Counted from the first letter of the stretch, positions 8,588-18,088 are shown. The stretch is DNA of 64,000 nt from an uncultured Tateyamaria sp. (GCF_947494755.1 NZ_CANLVZ010000002.1:62001-126000); one strand, 5' to 3'. Translations and numbers: made by a program. The notes: a model not told the origin generated them from the sequence alone.

Positions 8588-10150
8588 ATGTTCCGCTACA
8601 TTCTCCCCGTTGCCATCAGCCTGTCTGCCGCCCCCGCCTTGGCCGAAACCTTCAAATGGGCCGAAACGACAGACCCGCAAACCATGGACCCCCATGCGGT
8701 CAACTCCGCTCCCGTCCTGGGCTTCTTGAACAACGTCTATGAAGGCCTCGTGCGCCGCGGTAAGGACATGGCTATCGAGCCCGCGCTTGCCACAGCCTGG
8801 GAGCCGATTGGCGAGGGCGAGGGGTGGCGCTTTACCCTGCGCGAGGGGGTGACCTTCCATGACGGGGCTGCGTTCGACGCTGACGACGTGATTTTTTCCT
8901 ACCAGCGCGCCAGCAATGAATCCTCCGACACGCGCAGCTGGTTTGCGCCCGTCTCCGAGGTGGTCAAGGTCGATGACTTTACGGTCGACATCATGACCTC
9001 CGCCCCCAACCCGATCTTTCCCGACAGCATCGCCAACTGGATGATCATGGACAGCGGATGGGCCGAGGCCAACGCCACCACACTGCCCGACAAGGAAAAC
9101 GGCAACTACGCCACGCTCAACACCAATGGCACGGGCGCCTTCCGCGTGACCGACCGCCAGCCGGGGCTTACAACCGTGCTCGAACCCTTCGACGGCTGGT
9201 GGGACGAGGCGACCCACAACATCACCCGTGCCGAGCTGACGCCGATCCAGAACCCGGCCACGGCTGTGGCGGCGCTGCTGTCGGGCGATGTGGATCTGAT
9301 CAACCCGGTGCCGATTCAAGACACCGCTCGGCTGGCGGCCAATGATGCAGTCAAGGTCATTCAAGGGATTGAGGCGCGGGTCATCATGCTCGGCTTCCCA
9401 CACGAAGCGGCGACGCTGAAATATTCAGCCGAAACCACGGATGCGAACCCGTTTGCAGACGCCCGCGTGCGCCGTGCGGTGGCCCAGGCCGTGAACGTGC
9501 CCGCCATCCTGCAAACCATCATGCGCGGCAATGCCGAGGCCGCCAGCCAGCTGGTCAGCCCCGCCATGCGCGGCTTTTCGACCGATCTGGCCGAGCGCCC
9601 TGCCTATGACGTGGACGCCGCCAAAGCGTTGCTGGCCGAGGCAGGCTACGAGAACGGCTTTTCCTTCGGGCTGAAGTGCCCCAACGACCGCTATCTGAAC
9701 GACGAGGCGGTGTGCCAAGCGATCACCGGCATGTTGGCGCAAGTGGGGATCACCGCCGTGCTGGATGCGATGCCTGTGCAAAACTACTGGCCCGAACTGC
9801 GCGAAGACAACTACGATATGTACCTGCTCGGCTGGTCGCCCGGCACGTTTGACGCCGAACACCCCATCCGTTTCCTCGCCGCGACCCCGAACGATGAAAA
9901 GAAGCTGGGAAGCTGGAACTTTGGTGGTTATTCGAACGCCCGGGTGGATGAACTGCTGCCCCTGATCCAGTCCGAGATCGACGATGCCAAGCGTCAGGCC
10001 ATGCTGGATGAGGTGACGCAGATCCTGCAGGACGAGGTCGCCTATGTGCCGCTCTATGTGCAACCCTTGGTATGGGGCGCTCAGGCGAATGTTGAGCTGA
10101 CACAGCGGCCCGACAACTTCTTCATCCTGAGGTGGGTGACCGTGAACTGA
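8588..10150 (+). CDS. ABC transporter substrate-binding protein, family 5, copy 2
   Basis: This 520-residue periplasmic binding protein is a paralogue of the one at 4273-5850. Both share LREGVTFHDGAAF, a CPNDRY segment followed by NDEA, and a GMLxQxG block in the C-terminal lobe. The start at 8588 is preferred over the ATG at 8582 because GGAAAGG ends at 8581, giving 6-base spacing only for 8588. The signal peptide is MFRYILPVAISLSAAPALA, cut before ETFKW. A good terminator follows at 10181. The permease and ATPase genes lie about 2 kb downstream, after an SDR/TetR insert. The two binding proteins may give one transporter two ligand ranges. Confidence 0.92.
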   Translation: MFRYILPVAISLSAAPALAETFKWAETTDPQTMDPHAVNSAPVLGFLNNVYEGLVRRGKDMAIEPALATAWEPIGEGEGWRFTLREGVTFHDGAAFDADDVIFSYQRASNESSDTRSWFAPVSEVVKVDDFTVDIMTSAPNPIFPDSIANWMIMDSGWAEANATTLPDKENGNYATLNTNGTGAFRVTDRQPGLTTVLEPFDGWWDEATHNITRAELTPIQNPATAVAALLSGDVDLINPVPIQDTARLAANDAVKVIQGIEARVIMLGFPHEAATLKYSAETTDANPFADARVRRAVAQAVNVPAILQTIMRGNAEAASQLVSPAMRGFSTDLAERPAYDVDAAKALLAEAGYENGFSFGLKCPNDRYLNDEAVCQAITGMLAQVGITAVLDAMPVQNYWPELREDNYDMYLLGWSPGTFDAEHPIRFLAATPNDEKKLGSWNFGGYSNARVDELLPLIQSEIDDAKRQAMLDEVTQILQDEVAYVPLYVQPLVWGAQANVELTQRPDNFFILRWVTVN

Positions 10151-10180
10151 GGCAGGATATCTGCGTGTCGAAAAATGGGA

Positions 10181-10205
10181 GCGGGTGCAATGCGCCCGCT
10201 TTTTT
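10181..10205 (+). terminator. Rho-independent terminator after binding protein copy 2
   Basis: GCGGGTGC (10181-10188), a three-base loop and GCGCCCGC (10192-10199) form an 8-bp stem with one G-T pair, followed at once by TTTTTTAT. It lies 30 bases after the stop codon. Confidence 0.85.
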
Positions 10206-10363
10206 ATCGGTTTGCGCTGGTGGGTATGGCGGCTTAGAGCGTAAACTGCTGAATGCTGCGGGATAGCGCATGTCTGGTTCACCGAAGGCAGTCCAAAACG
10301 TCCCAACACCTGACGTGGCGATACAACAAGAATTTTCCGAGATCTCGGCCGAAACGACTCCGT

Positions 10364-11152
10364 TTAGGTCGCCAGCGAGCCGAAAACCTCTTCGAATGTT
10401 TTCTCCTGCATATCAAAACCCAAAGGCTGCACCTTCCCCTTCTTGATGAATGATCCAGTGGGGTACCGGGAAAAGACAACATCATAAATTCTGTCAGCGC
10501 CCACATCAGGTCGTGCGAAGAACAAACTCCTGAAAGGTCTTAGCCAAAAAGGCATCCCGTCTCCGGCAGTCATTTTTGTCTTGTTCGGACCGGGAGTGAC
10601 ACTCACAACATTGATGGATGACCAGCCGTGCTTCTTTGCCAAAAATGCGCCCGCATGTGTCAAAGCTGTCTTGGAAACCATATACGATCCGAACAGTTTC
10701 CTCATTTTCGTTGGATTGAGCAGCGTACTGACATCCAGTGACTTAGCAGACATGTCGTCCGAGACCACATTCACCACGCGGGGGAGTTCTGATTTGATTA
10801 GGAGTGGCCGCAATCGCAGCATAAGGTCGATAGGGGCGAGCGCATTGACCTCGTAATGCATTTCGTTTCCCTGTGGTGAAAGTTGAATGTCGGGCAGCAG
10901 AACACCGGCATTGTTGATCAAGACGTCCAACCGCTCTGATGCGGCGTTTATCTCTTTACACAGTCTTGCGCGATCTTTCGCATCAGCTAGGTCCCCGACA
11001 TATATGCGTTCCAGCGACGCCGTAATATCACCGAGGTCCGCCAAACGATCCATAAACCGGACAATCAACGAAACGCTGTGGCCTTCTTCGACAAGACGTC
11101 TGGTCAACAACATGCCCAAACCCGAATGCCCGCCTGTTATCAAGATCTGCAT
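10364..11152 (-). CDS. Short-chain dehydrogenase/reductase (SDR family)
   Basis: This NAD(P)-dependent oxidoreductase of about 262 residues has the Rossmann motif TGGHSGLG at the N-terminus, NNAG in mid-domain, a catalytic Ser region (VNVVSDD) and YMVSK as the YxxxK pair. Residue order resembles retinol-dehydrogenase-like SDRs. The ATG at 11152 is used; an in-frame GTG at 11161 is possible, and neither has a strong RBS. It is divergent from a TetR gene with a 43-bp palindrome between them, so it is probably the regulator's target. Composition is AT-richer than the transporter genes on both sides. The substrate is unknown. Confidence 0.87.
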   Translation of the reverse strand: MQILITGGHSGLGMLLTRRLVEEGHSVSLIVRFMDRLADLGDITASLERIYVGDLADAKDRARLCKEINAASERLDVLINNAGVLLPDIQLSPQGNEMHYEVNALAPIDLMLRLRPLLIKSELPRVVNVVSDDMSAKSLDVSTLLNPTKMRKLFGSYMVSKTALTHAGAFLAKKHGWSSINVVSVTPGPNKTKMTAGDGMPFWLRPFRSLFFARPDVGADRIYDVVFSRYPTGSFIKKGKVQPLGFDMQEKTFEEVFGSLAT

Positions 11153-11160
11153 ATTTCTCA

Positions 11161-11203
11161 CATCTAATCAATGATCAGATTAAATTTAATCAGTGATTAG
11201 ATG
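11161..11203. promoter_or_regulatory. Candidate TetR operator / divergent promoter palindrome
   Basis: A 43-bp imperfect palindrome begins with CATCTAATCA (11161-11170) and ends with TGATTAGATG (11194-11203). The ten-base arms are perfectly complementary and most inner bases also pair (TGAT and TTAATC elements around an AAATTT-like centre). It fills almost the whole gap between the SDR and TetR genes, so it must overlap both promoters. This is the layout expected for a self-regulating TetR repressor. Confidence 0.75.
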
Positions 11204-11211
11204 TGCAGTCA

Positions 11212-11778
11212 ATGCTACAAGTTGCTATGACCAAGCAAGATTATCATCATGGCGAACTTCGCGATGCGCTACTCGACGCGGCCCAAGCGCGCCTTTGTTC
11301 CCAATCGCTCGAAACTTTGTCGATGAGAATGCTTGCAAAGGACGTCGGTGTTTCACCCGGTGCCCCGTACCATCACTTCAAAGATAAGTCGGCATTAAGG
11401 CTCGCACTCTGCCAACGCGGTTTCGATCAACTATCCAATGATCTGGACAAGTATCCGGCGCTCGATGGAAAAATCAAAGCCTACTTCGCGTTTGCCGTTT
11501 CAAACAGAGCTCTGTTTGAGCTTATGTTCGCACCGCAAGCTACGTTTGGCCATTCGGCAGCCAAACTGCATCCCCATGCAGCACCGGTTTACAAGTGCAT
11601 GGAAAAGGCGTTGGACGACGATTTCCCATCTGCAAACGAGCATAGCGCAATCGCTGTATGGGCTTTTTTGCACGGGACGGCTTTGCTCCTTGCGGCTTCC
11701 CCAATTACTATGAAGTTGGGCGAAAAGAACCCTTTGGATTTTGTCATCGGATTTGTGGAAAGGCTTCGGAGTGACTGA
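11212..11778 (+). CDS. TetR/AcrR family transcriptional regulator
   Basis: This regulator is about 188 residues from the ATG at 11212. In-frame GTG 11203 and ATG 11227 are alternatives, and none has a clear RBS. The N-terminal helix-turn-helix begins with the family phrase YHHGELRDALLDAA and continues through SMRMLAKDVGVSPGAPYHHF. The C-terminal half is an all-helical ligand/dimer domain. It is divergent from the SDR gene across a 43-bp palindrome, so it probably represses the SDR gene and itself until a ligand binds. It sits between the binding-protein gene and its permeases, in AT-richer DNA. Confidence 0.9.
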   Translation: MLQVAMTKQDYHHGELRDALLDAAQARLCSQSLETLSMRMLAKDVGVSPGAPYHHFKDKSALRLALCQRGFDQLSNDLDKYPALDGKIKAYFAFAVSNRALFELMFAPQATFGHSAAKLHPHAAPVYKCMEKALDDDFPSANEHSAIAVWAFLHGTALLLAASPITMKLGEKNPLDFVIGFVERLRSD

Positions 11779-12101
11779 AGCCTTCGATCGGGCTTCCAAT
11801 GTCACCAAAAAACTCCAAAATTAACCGAAGCAGAATTGCTGAACATGCCAAAACCGATGCGTTCTGTTTGGCTGGGTCAAAGAAGGCTTGGTCGTTCCTA
11901 AGACAAAAAGCCGACCTCGGCGCGGCCGCAGCAAAAGTCCGTTTTGTTCGACCAGCAGCCCAACACCACACACCATCCCCTGCAACTCAGCTTCCGCTCA
12001 CGGCACCCTGACCCGATCAAACCGCAACATTTTCAATCCGCCCCCACATTTACCCCAACCTCCACCTTGACCCCGCCGCCTACTCCCTGTCTGCTTGCTC
12101 C
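11779..12101. other. Intergenic region upstream of the ABC permease genes
   Basis: These 323 bases hold a short inverted repeat just after the TetR stop (GAAGCC 11777-11782 / GGCTTC 11791-11796) without a T-run. The last 100 bases before the permease start are very C-rich on the plus strand. No gene is evident. The right part presumably carries the permease promoter, as a terminator and a divergent gene pair cut it off from the binding-protein genes. Confidence 0.45.
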
Positions 12102-13082
12102 ATGCTCGCCTATATCATCCAACGCGTTGGCCAAAGCGCACTTGTCCTGCTGATCGTCGGGCTTGTCGCCTTTTCGATGTTCCGCTTTGTGGGTGACCCC
12201 ATCGACAACATGCTTGGGCAGGAACGCACGCAGGAAGATATCGACCGGCTACGCGGCCAGCTTGGCCTCGACCAACCGTTCGTCATGCAATACGTGAAAT
12301 TTCTGGGCGGTGCCGTGCAGGGTAATTTCGGGGTCAGCTATCGCCAAGGGCGGCCTGTGTCTGAAATTCTGCTGGAACGTGCGCCCGCGACGCTGGAATT
12401 GGCGGCCGTGAGCGGGTTTCTCGCCATTTCCATCGGGATTGGGCTCGGGGTTTTCACCGCCATCAGGCGCAACGGGATCACGGCCAACGTGATCATGTCC
12501 GCCTCGCTGATCGGAGTGTCGCTGCCCACCTTCCTGATCGGGATCTTGCTGATCTACCTGTTTTCGGTCGAACTGGGCTGGCTGCCCAGTTTCGGGCGGG
12601 GAGAGACAGTGCAGGTGGGCGGGTGGTCCACCGGGTTTTTGACCGAGACGGGCCTCAAGGCGTTGATACTGCCGTCAATCACCCTCGGCCTCTACCAGAT
12701 GACGCTGATCATGCGGCTGGTGCGTTCGGAAATGCTCGAGGTGCTGCGCCAGGACTACATCCGCTTTGCCCGCGCCCGTGGTCTGCGCGAACGGGCGGTC
12801 AACTTCCGCCATGCGCTCAAGAACACGCTGGTGCCGGTGATCACGGTCACGGGGTTGCAACTGGGCAGTATCATCGCCTTCGCCATCATCACCGAGACGG
12901 TGTTTCAATGGCCCGGTGTGGGCCTGTTGTTCATCAACGCGATCCAGTTCGTCGACATACCCGTGATGGCCGCCTATCTGATGCTGATTTCGGTCATGTT
13001 CGTCGGCATCAACCTGATTGTGGATCTGCTCTATTTCGCCATCGACCCGCGCCTGCGGGTGGACCGGACCGGAGGGCACTGA
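12102..13082 (+). CDS. ABC transporter permease, DppB/OppB type
   Basis: This 326-residue inner-membrane subunit of a peptide-type importer starts MLAYIIQRVGQSALVLLIVG, the usual first helix with a basic residue, followed by a periplasmic loop with GDPIDNMLG. The EAA loop that contacts the ATPase lies near RQDYIRFARARGLRERAV. No Shine-Dalgarno sequence is visible before the start, which is unusual. It is the first of four tightly packed genes; the next start lies one base after its stop. It would work with the binding proteins at 4273 and/or 8588. Confidence 0.94.
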   Translation: MLAYIIQRVGQSALVLLIVGLVAFSMFRFVGDPIDNMLGQERTQEDIDRLRGQLGLDQPFVMQYVKFLGGAVQGNFGVSYRQGRPVSEILLERAPATLELAAVSGFLAISIGIGLGVFTAIRRNGITANVIMSASLIGVSLPTFLIGILLIYLFSVELGWLPSFGRGETVQVGGWSTGFLTETGLKALILPSITLGLYQMTLIMRLVRSEMLEVLRQDYIRFARARGLRERAVNFRHALKNTLVPVITVTGLQLGSIIAFAIITETVFQWPGVGLLFINAIQFVDIPVMAAYLMLISVMFVGINLIVDLLYFAIDPRLRVDRTGGH

Positions 13083-13083
13083 G

Positions 13084-14046
13084 ATGGTCGACACCCCCCT
13101 GCCCCCCGACGCGCCCATCGCGGTCAAGGACCCGTCACGGCTGCGCCTCGCACTGCAATCAGACTTCATCTACCAGTTCAAACGCTCGCCCGTGGCCGTG
13201 GTCAGCTTTGCCATCACGCTGCTGCTGGTGCTGAGCGCGATATTTGCCCCCCTGATCGCGCCATACGACCCGTTCGATCCCGGCTCGCTCAACCTCATGA
13301 ACGGGTTTTCCGCCCCCATGACCCCCAATGCCTTCACCGGCGATAGCTTTTGGCTGGGCACCGATGATCAGGGGCGGGATGTGTTTTCCACCATCCTCTA
13401 CGGCATGCGCATATCGCTGTTTGTCGGTGCCGCTGCGGTGGCCTTCGCCATGGTGCTGGGCATCACTCTGGGCTTGCTCGCAGGCTATGTCGGCGGCTGG
13501 ACCGAGACGATCATCATGCGCATCGCAGACGTGCAGCTGACCTTCCCGAGCATCCTCGTGGCGATGCTGATCTTTGGCGTGGCCAAGGGGGTGACGCCGG
13601 TGGAGTACCGCGATCAGATGGCGATCTGGGTGCTGATTATCGCCATCGGCCTGTCAGATTGGGTGCAGTTCGCGCGCGTTGTGCGCGGGGCCACACTGGT
13701 CGAAAAGAACAAGGAATACGTGGCCGCCGCCAAGCTGATCGGGCGGACCGGGCCTGCGATCATGATGCGCCACATCCTGCCCAATGTGCTCTCGCCCGTC
13801 TTGGTGATCGCGACGATTTCACTGGCTCTTGCGATCATTGCCGAGGCCACGCTGTCCTTCCTCGGCGTCGGCGCACCCCCGACACAACCCTCGCTTGGCA
13901 CGCTCATCCGCATCGGCCAGGGCTTCCTGTTCTCGGGCGAGTGGTGGATCCTGCTGTTCCCCGCGCTGACGCTGCTGACCCTGGCGCTGAGCGTCAACCT
14001 GTTGGGGGATTGGCTGCGGGATGCGTTGAATCCGAGGCTCAGATGA
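13084..14046 (+). CDS. ABC transporter permease, DppC/OppC type
   Basis: This second membrane subunit of the importer has 320 residues. The start at 13084 has GGAGG at 13071 and follows the previous stop by one base. It has the family N-terminal helix (VAVVSFAITLLLVLSAIFAP), the loop LGTDDQGRDVFSTILYG typical of DppC proteins, and the EAA loop EKNKEYVAAAKLIGRTG. Its stop overlaps the ATPase start (ATGA), so translation is coupled. Confidence 0.94.
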   Translation: MVDTPLPPDAPIAVKDPSRLRLALQSDFIYQFKRSPVAVVSFAITLLLVLSAIFAPLIAPYDPFDPGSLNLMNGFSAPMTPNAFTGDSFWLGTDDQGRDVFSTILYGMRISLFVGAAAVAFAMVLGITLGLLAGYVGGWTETIIMRIADVQLTFPSILVAMLIFGVAKGVTPVEYRDQMAIWVLIIAIGLSDWVQFARVVRGATLVEKNKEYVAAAKLIGRTGPAIMMRHILPNVLSPVLVIATISLALAIIAEATLSFLGVGAPPTQPSLGTLIRIGQGFLFSGEWWILLFPALTLLTLALSVNLLGDWLRDALNPRLR

Positions 14047-15020
14047 CCCCCACCCTCTCCATCCGCAACCTCACGGTCGACATCCCCACGCGCCATGGCA
14101 CGCTGCGCCCGGTGCAGGACGTTTCCTATGACATCGCCCAAGGGGAAATCCTCGGGGTCGTCGGCGAGTCCGGCGCAGGCAAGTCCATGGCCGGGAACGC
14201 GGTCATCGGCCTGCTCAACCCGCCCGCCCATATTGCTTCGGGTGAAATTCATCTCAACGGCACGCGCATCGATCATCTGCAGGGCGATGACATGCGTCGC
14301 CTGCGCGGCCAGCAGATCGGGATGGTGTTTCAGGACCCCCTGACCTCGCTCAATCCCCTGCTCAAGATCGGGGACCAGTTGACCGAAACGATGCTGGCCC
14401 ATCTCGACATCAGCCAGTCGGAGGCGCGCAAACGGGCCATCGCGGCGCTGGAAGAGGTTGGCATTCCGGGTGCCGCCCAAAGGGTCGACAGCTATCCGCA
14501 CGAGTTTTCGGGCGGCATGCGCCAGCGGGTCGTGATCGCGCTGGCCCTGTGCGCCGAACCGAGCCTGATTATCGCCGACGAGCCGACCACCGCGCTCGAT
14601 GTCAGCGTGCAGGCGCAGATCATCGCGTTGCTCAAGCGGCTTTGCCGGGATCGCGGAACGGCCGTCATGCTGATCACCCATGATATGGGTGTGATTGCCG
14701 AAGCCGCCGACCGGGTGGCGGTGATGTATGCAGGTCAACTGACCGAGTTGGGGGCGGTGCGCGATGTGCTGACGGCGCCGCTCCACCCTTATACGGACGG
14801 GCTGATGGGCTCGACCCCGCTGGCCTCGCGCGGCAAGGCGCGGCTGCACCAGATCCCGGGCGCGATGCCGCGACTGGATGCGCTGCCTGATGGCTGCGCC
14901 TTTCATCCCCGCTGCCCGCGCGCGCAGGCCGATTGCGTGCGCAACCCCGGCCCAACCCTCAGCGATGGTCAGGGCCGTGCCGCCTGTTTTCATCCGCTTG
15001 TGCGCGAGGATGTCGCCTGA
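14043..15020 (+). CDS. ABC transporter ATP-binding protein, DppD/OppD type
   Basis: This 325-residue cytoplasmic ATPase has Walker [10 protein letters not shown]-loop [13 protein letters not shown], the ABC signature FSGGMRQR, Walker [13 protein letters not shown] and an H-loop (ITHD). The C-terminal oligopeptide-type extension carries [15 protein letters not shown], the Cys-rich segment common in this subfamily. The start overlaps the previous stop by four bases and the stop overlaps the next start by one. It would form the ATPase heterodimer with the next gene product. Confidence 0.95.
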   Translation: MTPTLSIRNLTVDIPTRHGTLRPVQDVSYDIAQGEILGVVGESGAGKSMAGNAVIGLLNPPAHIASGEIHLNGTRIDHLQGDDMRRLRGQQIGMVFQDPLTSLNPLLKIGDQLTETMLAHLDISQSEARKRAIAALEEVGIPGAAQRVDSYPHEFSGGMRQRVVIALALCAEPSLIIADEPTTALDVSVQAQIIALLKRLCRDRGTAVMLITHDMGVIAEAADRVAVMYAGQLTELGAVRDVLTAPLHPYTDGLMGSTPLASRGKARLHQIPGAMPRLDALPDGCAFHPRCPRAQADCVRNPGPTLSDGQGRAACFHPLVREDVA

Positions 15021-15982
15021 TGGCCTTGGTAAGTGTGACCAACCTGACCCGCATCTTTGATGTTTCCAAACCGTGGCTGAACCGGGTGATTGAGCGCAAA
15101 CCCAAGGCCATGCTGACGGCGGTGTCGGACGTGTCCTTCGATATCGAAGAGCGAACGGTCTACGCGCTGGTCGGCGAGTCCGGGTCCGGCAAGTCCACCA
15201 TTGGCAAGATGCTGGTGGGGCTGCTCGCCCCCTCGACCGGGTCCGTTGATATCCGGGGCGTTGATCTGGCCCGCGAAACCGATGCCGCCAAGATCGACGA
15301 TGTGCGCGCCGATATCCAGATGATCTTTCAGGACCCGTTCGCATCGCTCAACCCGCGCTGGCGGGTGCGTGATATCATCGTCGAACCGGTGGCGGCGCGG
15401 GGGGGCGAGACCAGAGGACTGGCAGAGCGGCTGCTGGAACAGGTCGGACTGGCGGCGCGCGACGCGGGCAAGTTTCCGCACGAATTTTCGGGCGGTCAGC
15501 GCCAGCGGATCTGCATTGCGCGGGCGCTGGCGTCCGAACCCAAGCTGATCGTCTGTGACGAGCCGACCAGCGCGCTGGATGTCAGCGTGCAGGCGCAGGT
15601 GCTGAACCTGATGAGCGATCTCAAGGACGAGTTTGGCCTGACCTATCTGTTCATCAGCCACGATCTGACAGTGGTGCAGCACATGGCCGACAAGATCGGA
15701 GTGCTATATTTGGGTCGGCTTGTGGAAGAGGCGGACCCGGACACGCTCTTTGACACGCCCAAGCATCCCTATACCCAAATGCTGTTGGCCGCGGCCCCGC
15801 AACTCGATGGGTTCGGACGTGAGGTGGCCCCGCCTACGGGTGAAATCCCCGATCCGATCAACCCGCCGCCCGGCTGCGCTTATAATCCGCGCTGCCCGCT
15901 GGCGGCCGACATCTGCCGGACCACCCGACCCGAGCTGCGCCGGGTGGGGAATGCGCGGGTCGCCTGCCACATGGTGGACTAG
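15020..15982 (+). CDS. ABC transporter ATP-binding protein, DppF/OppF type
   Basis: This partner ATPase has 320 residues. It has Walker A GESGSGKS, Q-loop MIFQDPFASLNP, signature FSGGQRQR, Walker B LIVCDEPTSALD, H-loop SHD, and the C-terminal GCAYNPRCPLAADIC segment. The ATG at 15020 shares a base with the preceding TGA. It is the last gene of the importer, and its 3' end overlaps the convergent MFS gene by four bases. Confidence 0.95.
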   Translation: MALVSVTNLTRIFDVSKPWLNRVIERKPKAMLTAVSDVSFDIEERTVYALVGESGSGKSTIGKMLVGLLAPSTGSVDIRGVDLARETDAAKIDDVRADIQMIFQDPFASLNPRWRVRDIIVEPVAARGGETRGLAERLLEQVGLAARDAGKFPHEFSGGQRQRICIARALASEPKLIVCDEPTSALDVSVQAQVLNLMSDLKDEFGLTYLFISHDLTVVQHMADKIGVLYLGRLVEEADPDTLFDTPKHPYTQMLLAAAPQLDGFGREVAPPTGEIPDPINPPPGCAYNPRCPLAADICRTTRPELRRVGNARVACHMVD

Positions 15983-17208
15983 CGCGCCATCTTGAACGAC
16001 AGTGCCCCCGCCAGCGCGGTGAGCGCGACGAGTACACCGACCGACAGCGCCCAGCCCTGTGCTTCGAACACGCGCCCGATCACGAAGGCACCGCTGATCC
16101 CGCCGACATAGTAGCTTGCCAGATAAAGGCCATTGGCCGCCGCGTGGTCATGCGTGGCCGTGCGTCCCACGTAGCTGGTGGCGACCGATTGAGCGAAAAA
16201 CAAACCCGCCCCCACCAATGCCAGCCCGATCAGGAACAGGGTCAGCGAAGGCGTCAGAAGCAACACCAATCCCAAGAGCGACGCAATAATCGAGCCATGA
16301 AAGCTGGCCCGCGCGCCGTAGCGTTTCACCGACGCCGCCGCGAGCGGCGTGGTCAGGATAGCAGGCACAAAGACGAAATAGACGAAGCCGATATAGGTCT
16401 GGGGCAGTGCAAACGGCGCCTCGGACAGGATGAAATTGGCGTAGGTGAAGGTCGCCACGAACACGAACAACAGGATAAACCCGATCGCGACCATCGCGAC
16501 GAGCTTGGCGTTGCTGAGGTGGTCTTTCCACGCCTCCACCACTGATCCGGCATCCTGCGCATGATTGCGACGTGCGCCGTCCTTGCCACCCAGATAGAGA
16601 TACGCCGCAAGCGCACCCGCGAGGTTGAGCATGGCAAAGCCGTAAAAACTTTCGGGCAGACCGATATTGTCCGCAATGCCCGAGGCCAGCAGCCGCCCGA
16701 ACAGGTTCGACGCCACATTGCCCGTAATATAGGCCGCCATCGCCCCGCCTACGGCTGTCAGCGAGCACTCTTCGCTCAGATAGGTGAGCGTCAGGGTGAA
16801 GGCGGCGGACATGAACACACCTTGGGCCACGCGCAGCAGGGTAAATGTGGTCAGATCAGGTTGCTGGGCCAACAGCATCGTGGGCACGCTTAACAGTGCC
16901 AGACACATCCAAATGCCGCGCCTGCGGTCGATCTTGCGTGCAAACAGCGCTACGATCAGGCTGGCCGCTGCCATTCCGATGGTCGAGGCGTTGACCGCAA
17001 AGCCCATGGCCGCGGGGCTGACCCCGTATACCTCGACCAGTGTAGGCAACAGGGCCTGCGAGCCGAACAGGTCGATCAGCGTCAGAAAGGCGATCAGCGC
17101 GATCATGGTCGAGCGGCGGATCACCATCTGCCGCGTTTCGGGGGACGTCTCCGCCAGCGCGGGGGCCATGCCCGTCATCGAGGCGGCGGGATCGGGCATG
17201 GCCGTCAT
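15979..17208 (-). CDS. MFS transporter
   Basis: This 409-residue major facilitator protein has about 12 predicted membrane helices after a 30-residue cytoplasmic tail. The loop between helices 2 and 3 carries the basic segment ARKIDRRRG, the usual motif-A position. The substrate is not clear; the pattern resembles the drug or sugar-acid efflux groups. The start at 17208 has GGAGGG six bases upstream, and that RBS lies inside the 3' end of the cupin gene. It is the last of four minus-strand genes (bdhA, patatin, cupin, MFS) with gaps of 3 to 32 bases, so it is very probably co-transcribed with them. Confidence 0.88.
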   Translation of the reverse strand: MTAMPDPAASMTGMAPALAETSPETRQMVIRRSTMIALIAFLTLIDLFGSQALLPTLVEVYGVSPAAMGFAVNASTIGMAAASLIVALFARKIDRRRGIWMCLALLSVPTMLLAQQPDLTTFTLLRVAQGVFMSAAFTLTLTYLSEECSLTAVGGAMAAYITGNVASNLFGRLLASGIADNIGLPESFYGFAMLNLAGALAAYLYLGGKDGARRNHAQDAGSVVEAWKDHLSNAKLVAMVAIGFILLFVFVATFTYANFILSEAPFALPQTYIGFVYFVFVPAILTTPLAAASVKRYGARASFHGSIIASLLGLVLLLTPSLTLFLIGLALVGAGLFFAQSVATSYVGRTATHDHAAANGLYLASYYVGGISGAFVIGRVFEAQGWALSVGVLVALTALAGALSFKMAR

Positions 17209-17211
17209 CGC

Positions 17212-18084
17212 TTACCCTCCGTGGCTGCCATGGGCCAGAGGGCCGACGCGCTCGACCCCCTCCACTTCGGACGCGGGTTCAACCACACCGAAATAGATGA
17301 CCGCAGGCACATCACCGGTGTTTTCCCACCATGCCTGCGCACCGCCCGCGACCGTAGATCCGCTGCGGGTTGCCAGGACCTTAGGGTCCGAAACGCTGTA
17401 CTCGGTCACTTCACCTTCCCAGACGAAACTCTGGATCGGCTCACCAGGAGCGGTAAAGCTGGCAAAATTTCCGCCAGGTTCAATCGTGGTGCGATAGGTG
17501 CTGAGCACCCACCCCTCGCCCGTACCGTCGCCAAAGTGGGTGCCGATATTGACCGCACCCAATAGTGCATGTTCGACCCCCTGATCATCCGGCAATTTCA
17601 CATCAATACCGGCAGGTACCGGTGCCACTTCCGTGGACGCATTGTTCGGCGCATAAACGTCGAAGGCGATCAGATGCACTGTTTCTTCGCTCTCGTTCAG
17701 CCACCAGTGGGCCAATTCGCCCTCTTCCAAGGCAAGGCCGCCGGTGTCGTGCAACACGCGATCCTCCGCGGTCGAGGTGTATTCATAGATCTGACCCGAC
17801 AGGACGGTGAAAACGGCGGGGCGGTTCGCGTGATCGTGGATCGGCACGATGCCCTTGTCGTTGATCGTCCAGAACCGGGTGCGCAGATTGCGCCCGGCGA
17901 GTTCCGCGATCCCCTCCTCGGAAAGTGCGGTATCACCCAGCACCTTATTGGAGATGTCGCGCGCCTGGCTCGGCCCCTCGAGACCATAAAGCACCTTGGT
18001 CTTGAGCCCGCCCATGTCGAACGCAAAAGCCGTCGTGCCGAGCGCCGCGATCGCGAGCCCGAGTGTCATCGTCCGAATTGTCAT
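17212..18084 (-). CDS. Exported cupin-domain protein
   Basis: This 290-residue protein has a signal peptide (MTIRTMTLGLAIAALGTTAFA) and two cupin-like halves. The first has PIHDHANRPAVFTVLSG, the typical cupin motif 1 with two His as likely metal ligands, then WWLNESEETVHLIAF. The second is weaker (TIEPGGNFASFTAPGEP and VWEGEVTEY). It may be a periplasmic metal-binding sensor or enzyme, but no reaction can be assigned. It is the third gene of the bdhA operon, with a start 4 bases after the patatin stop and an AAAGGA RBS. Confidence 0.75.
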   Translation of the reverse strand: MTIRTMTLGLAIAALGTTAFAFDMGGLKTKVLYGLEGPSQARDISNKVLGDTALSEEGIAELAGRNLRTRFWTINDKGIVPIHDHANRPAVFTVLSGQIYEYTSTAEDRVLHDTGGLALEEGELAHWWLNESEETVHLIAFDVYAPNNASTEVAPVPAGIDVKLPDDQGVEHALLGAVNIGTHFGDGTGEGWVLSTYRTTIEPGGNFASFTAPGEPIQSFVWEGEVTEYSVSDPKVLATRSGSTVAGGAQAWWENTGDVPAVIYFGVVEPASEVEGVERVGPLAHGSHGG

Positions 18085-18088
18085 GATT

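Noticed and set aside
13614-15344. A 576-codon minus-strand open frame opposite the ABC ATPase genes
   Set aside because: It runs antisense across three coupled transporter genes and is rich in Arg, Gly and His in the way typical of antisense frames in high-GC DNA.
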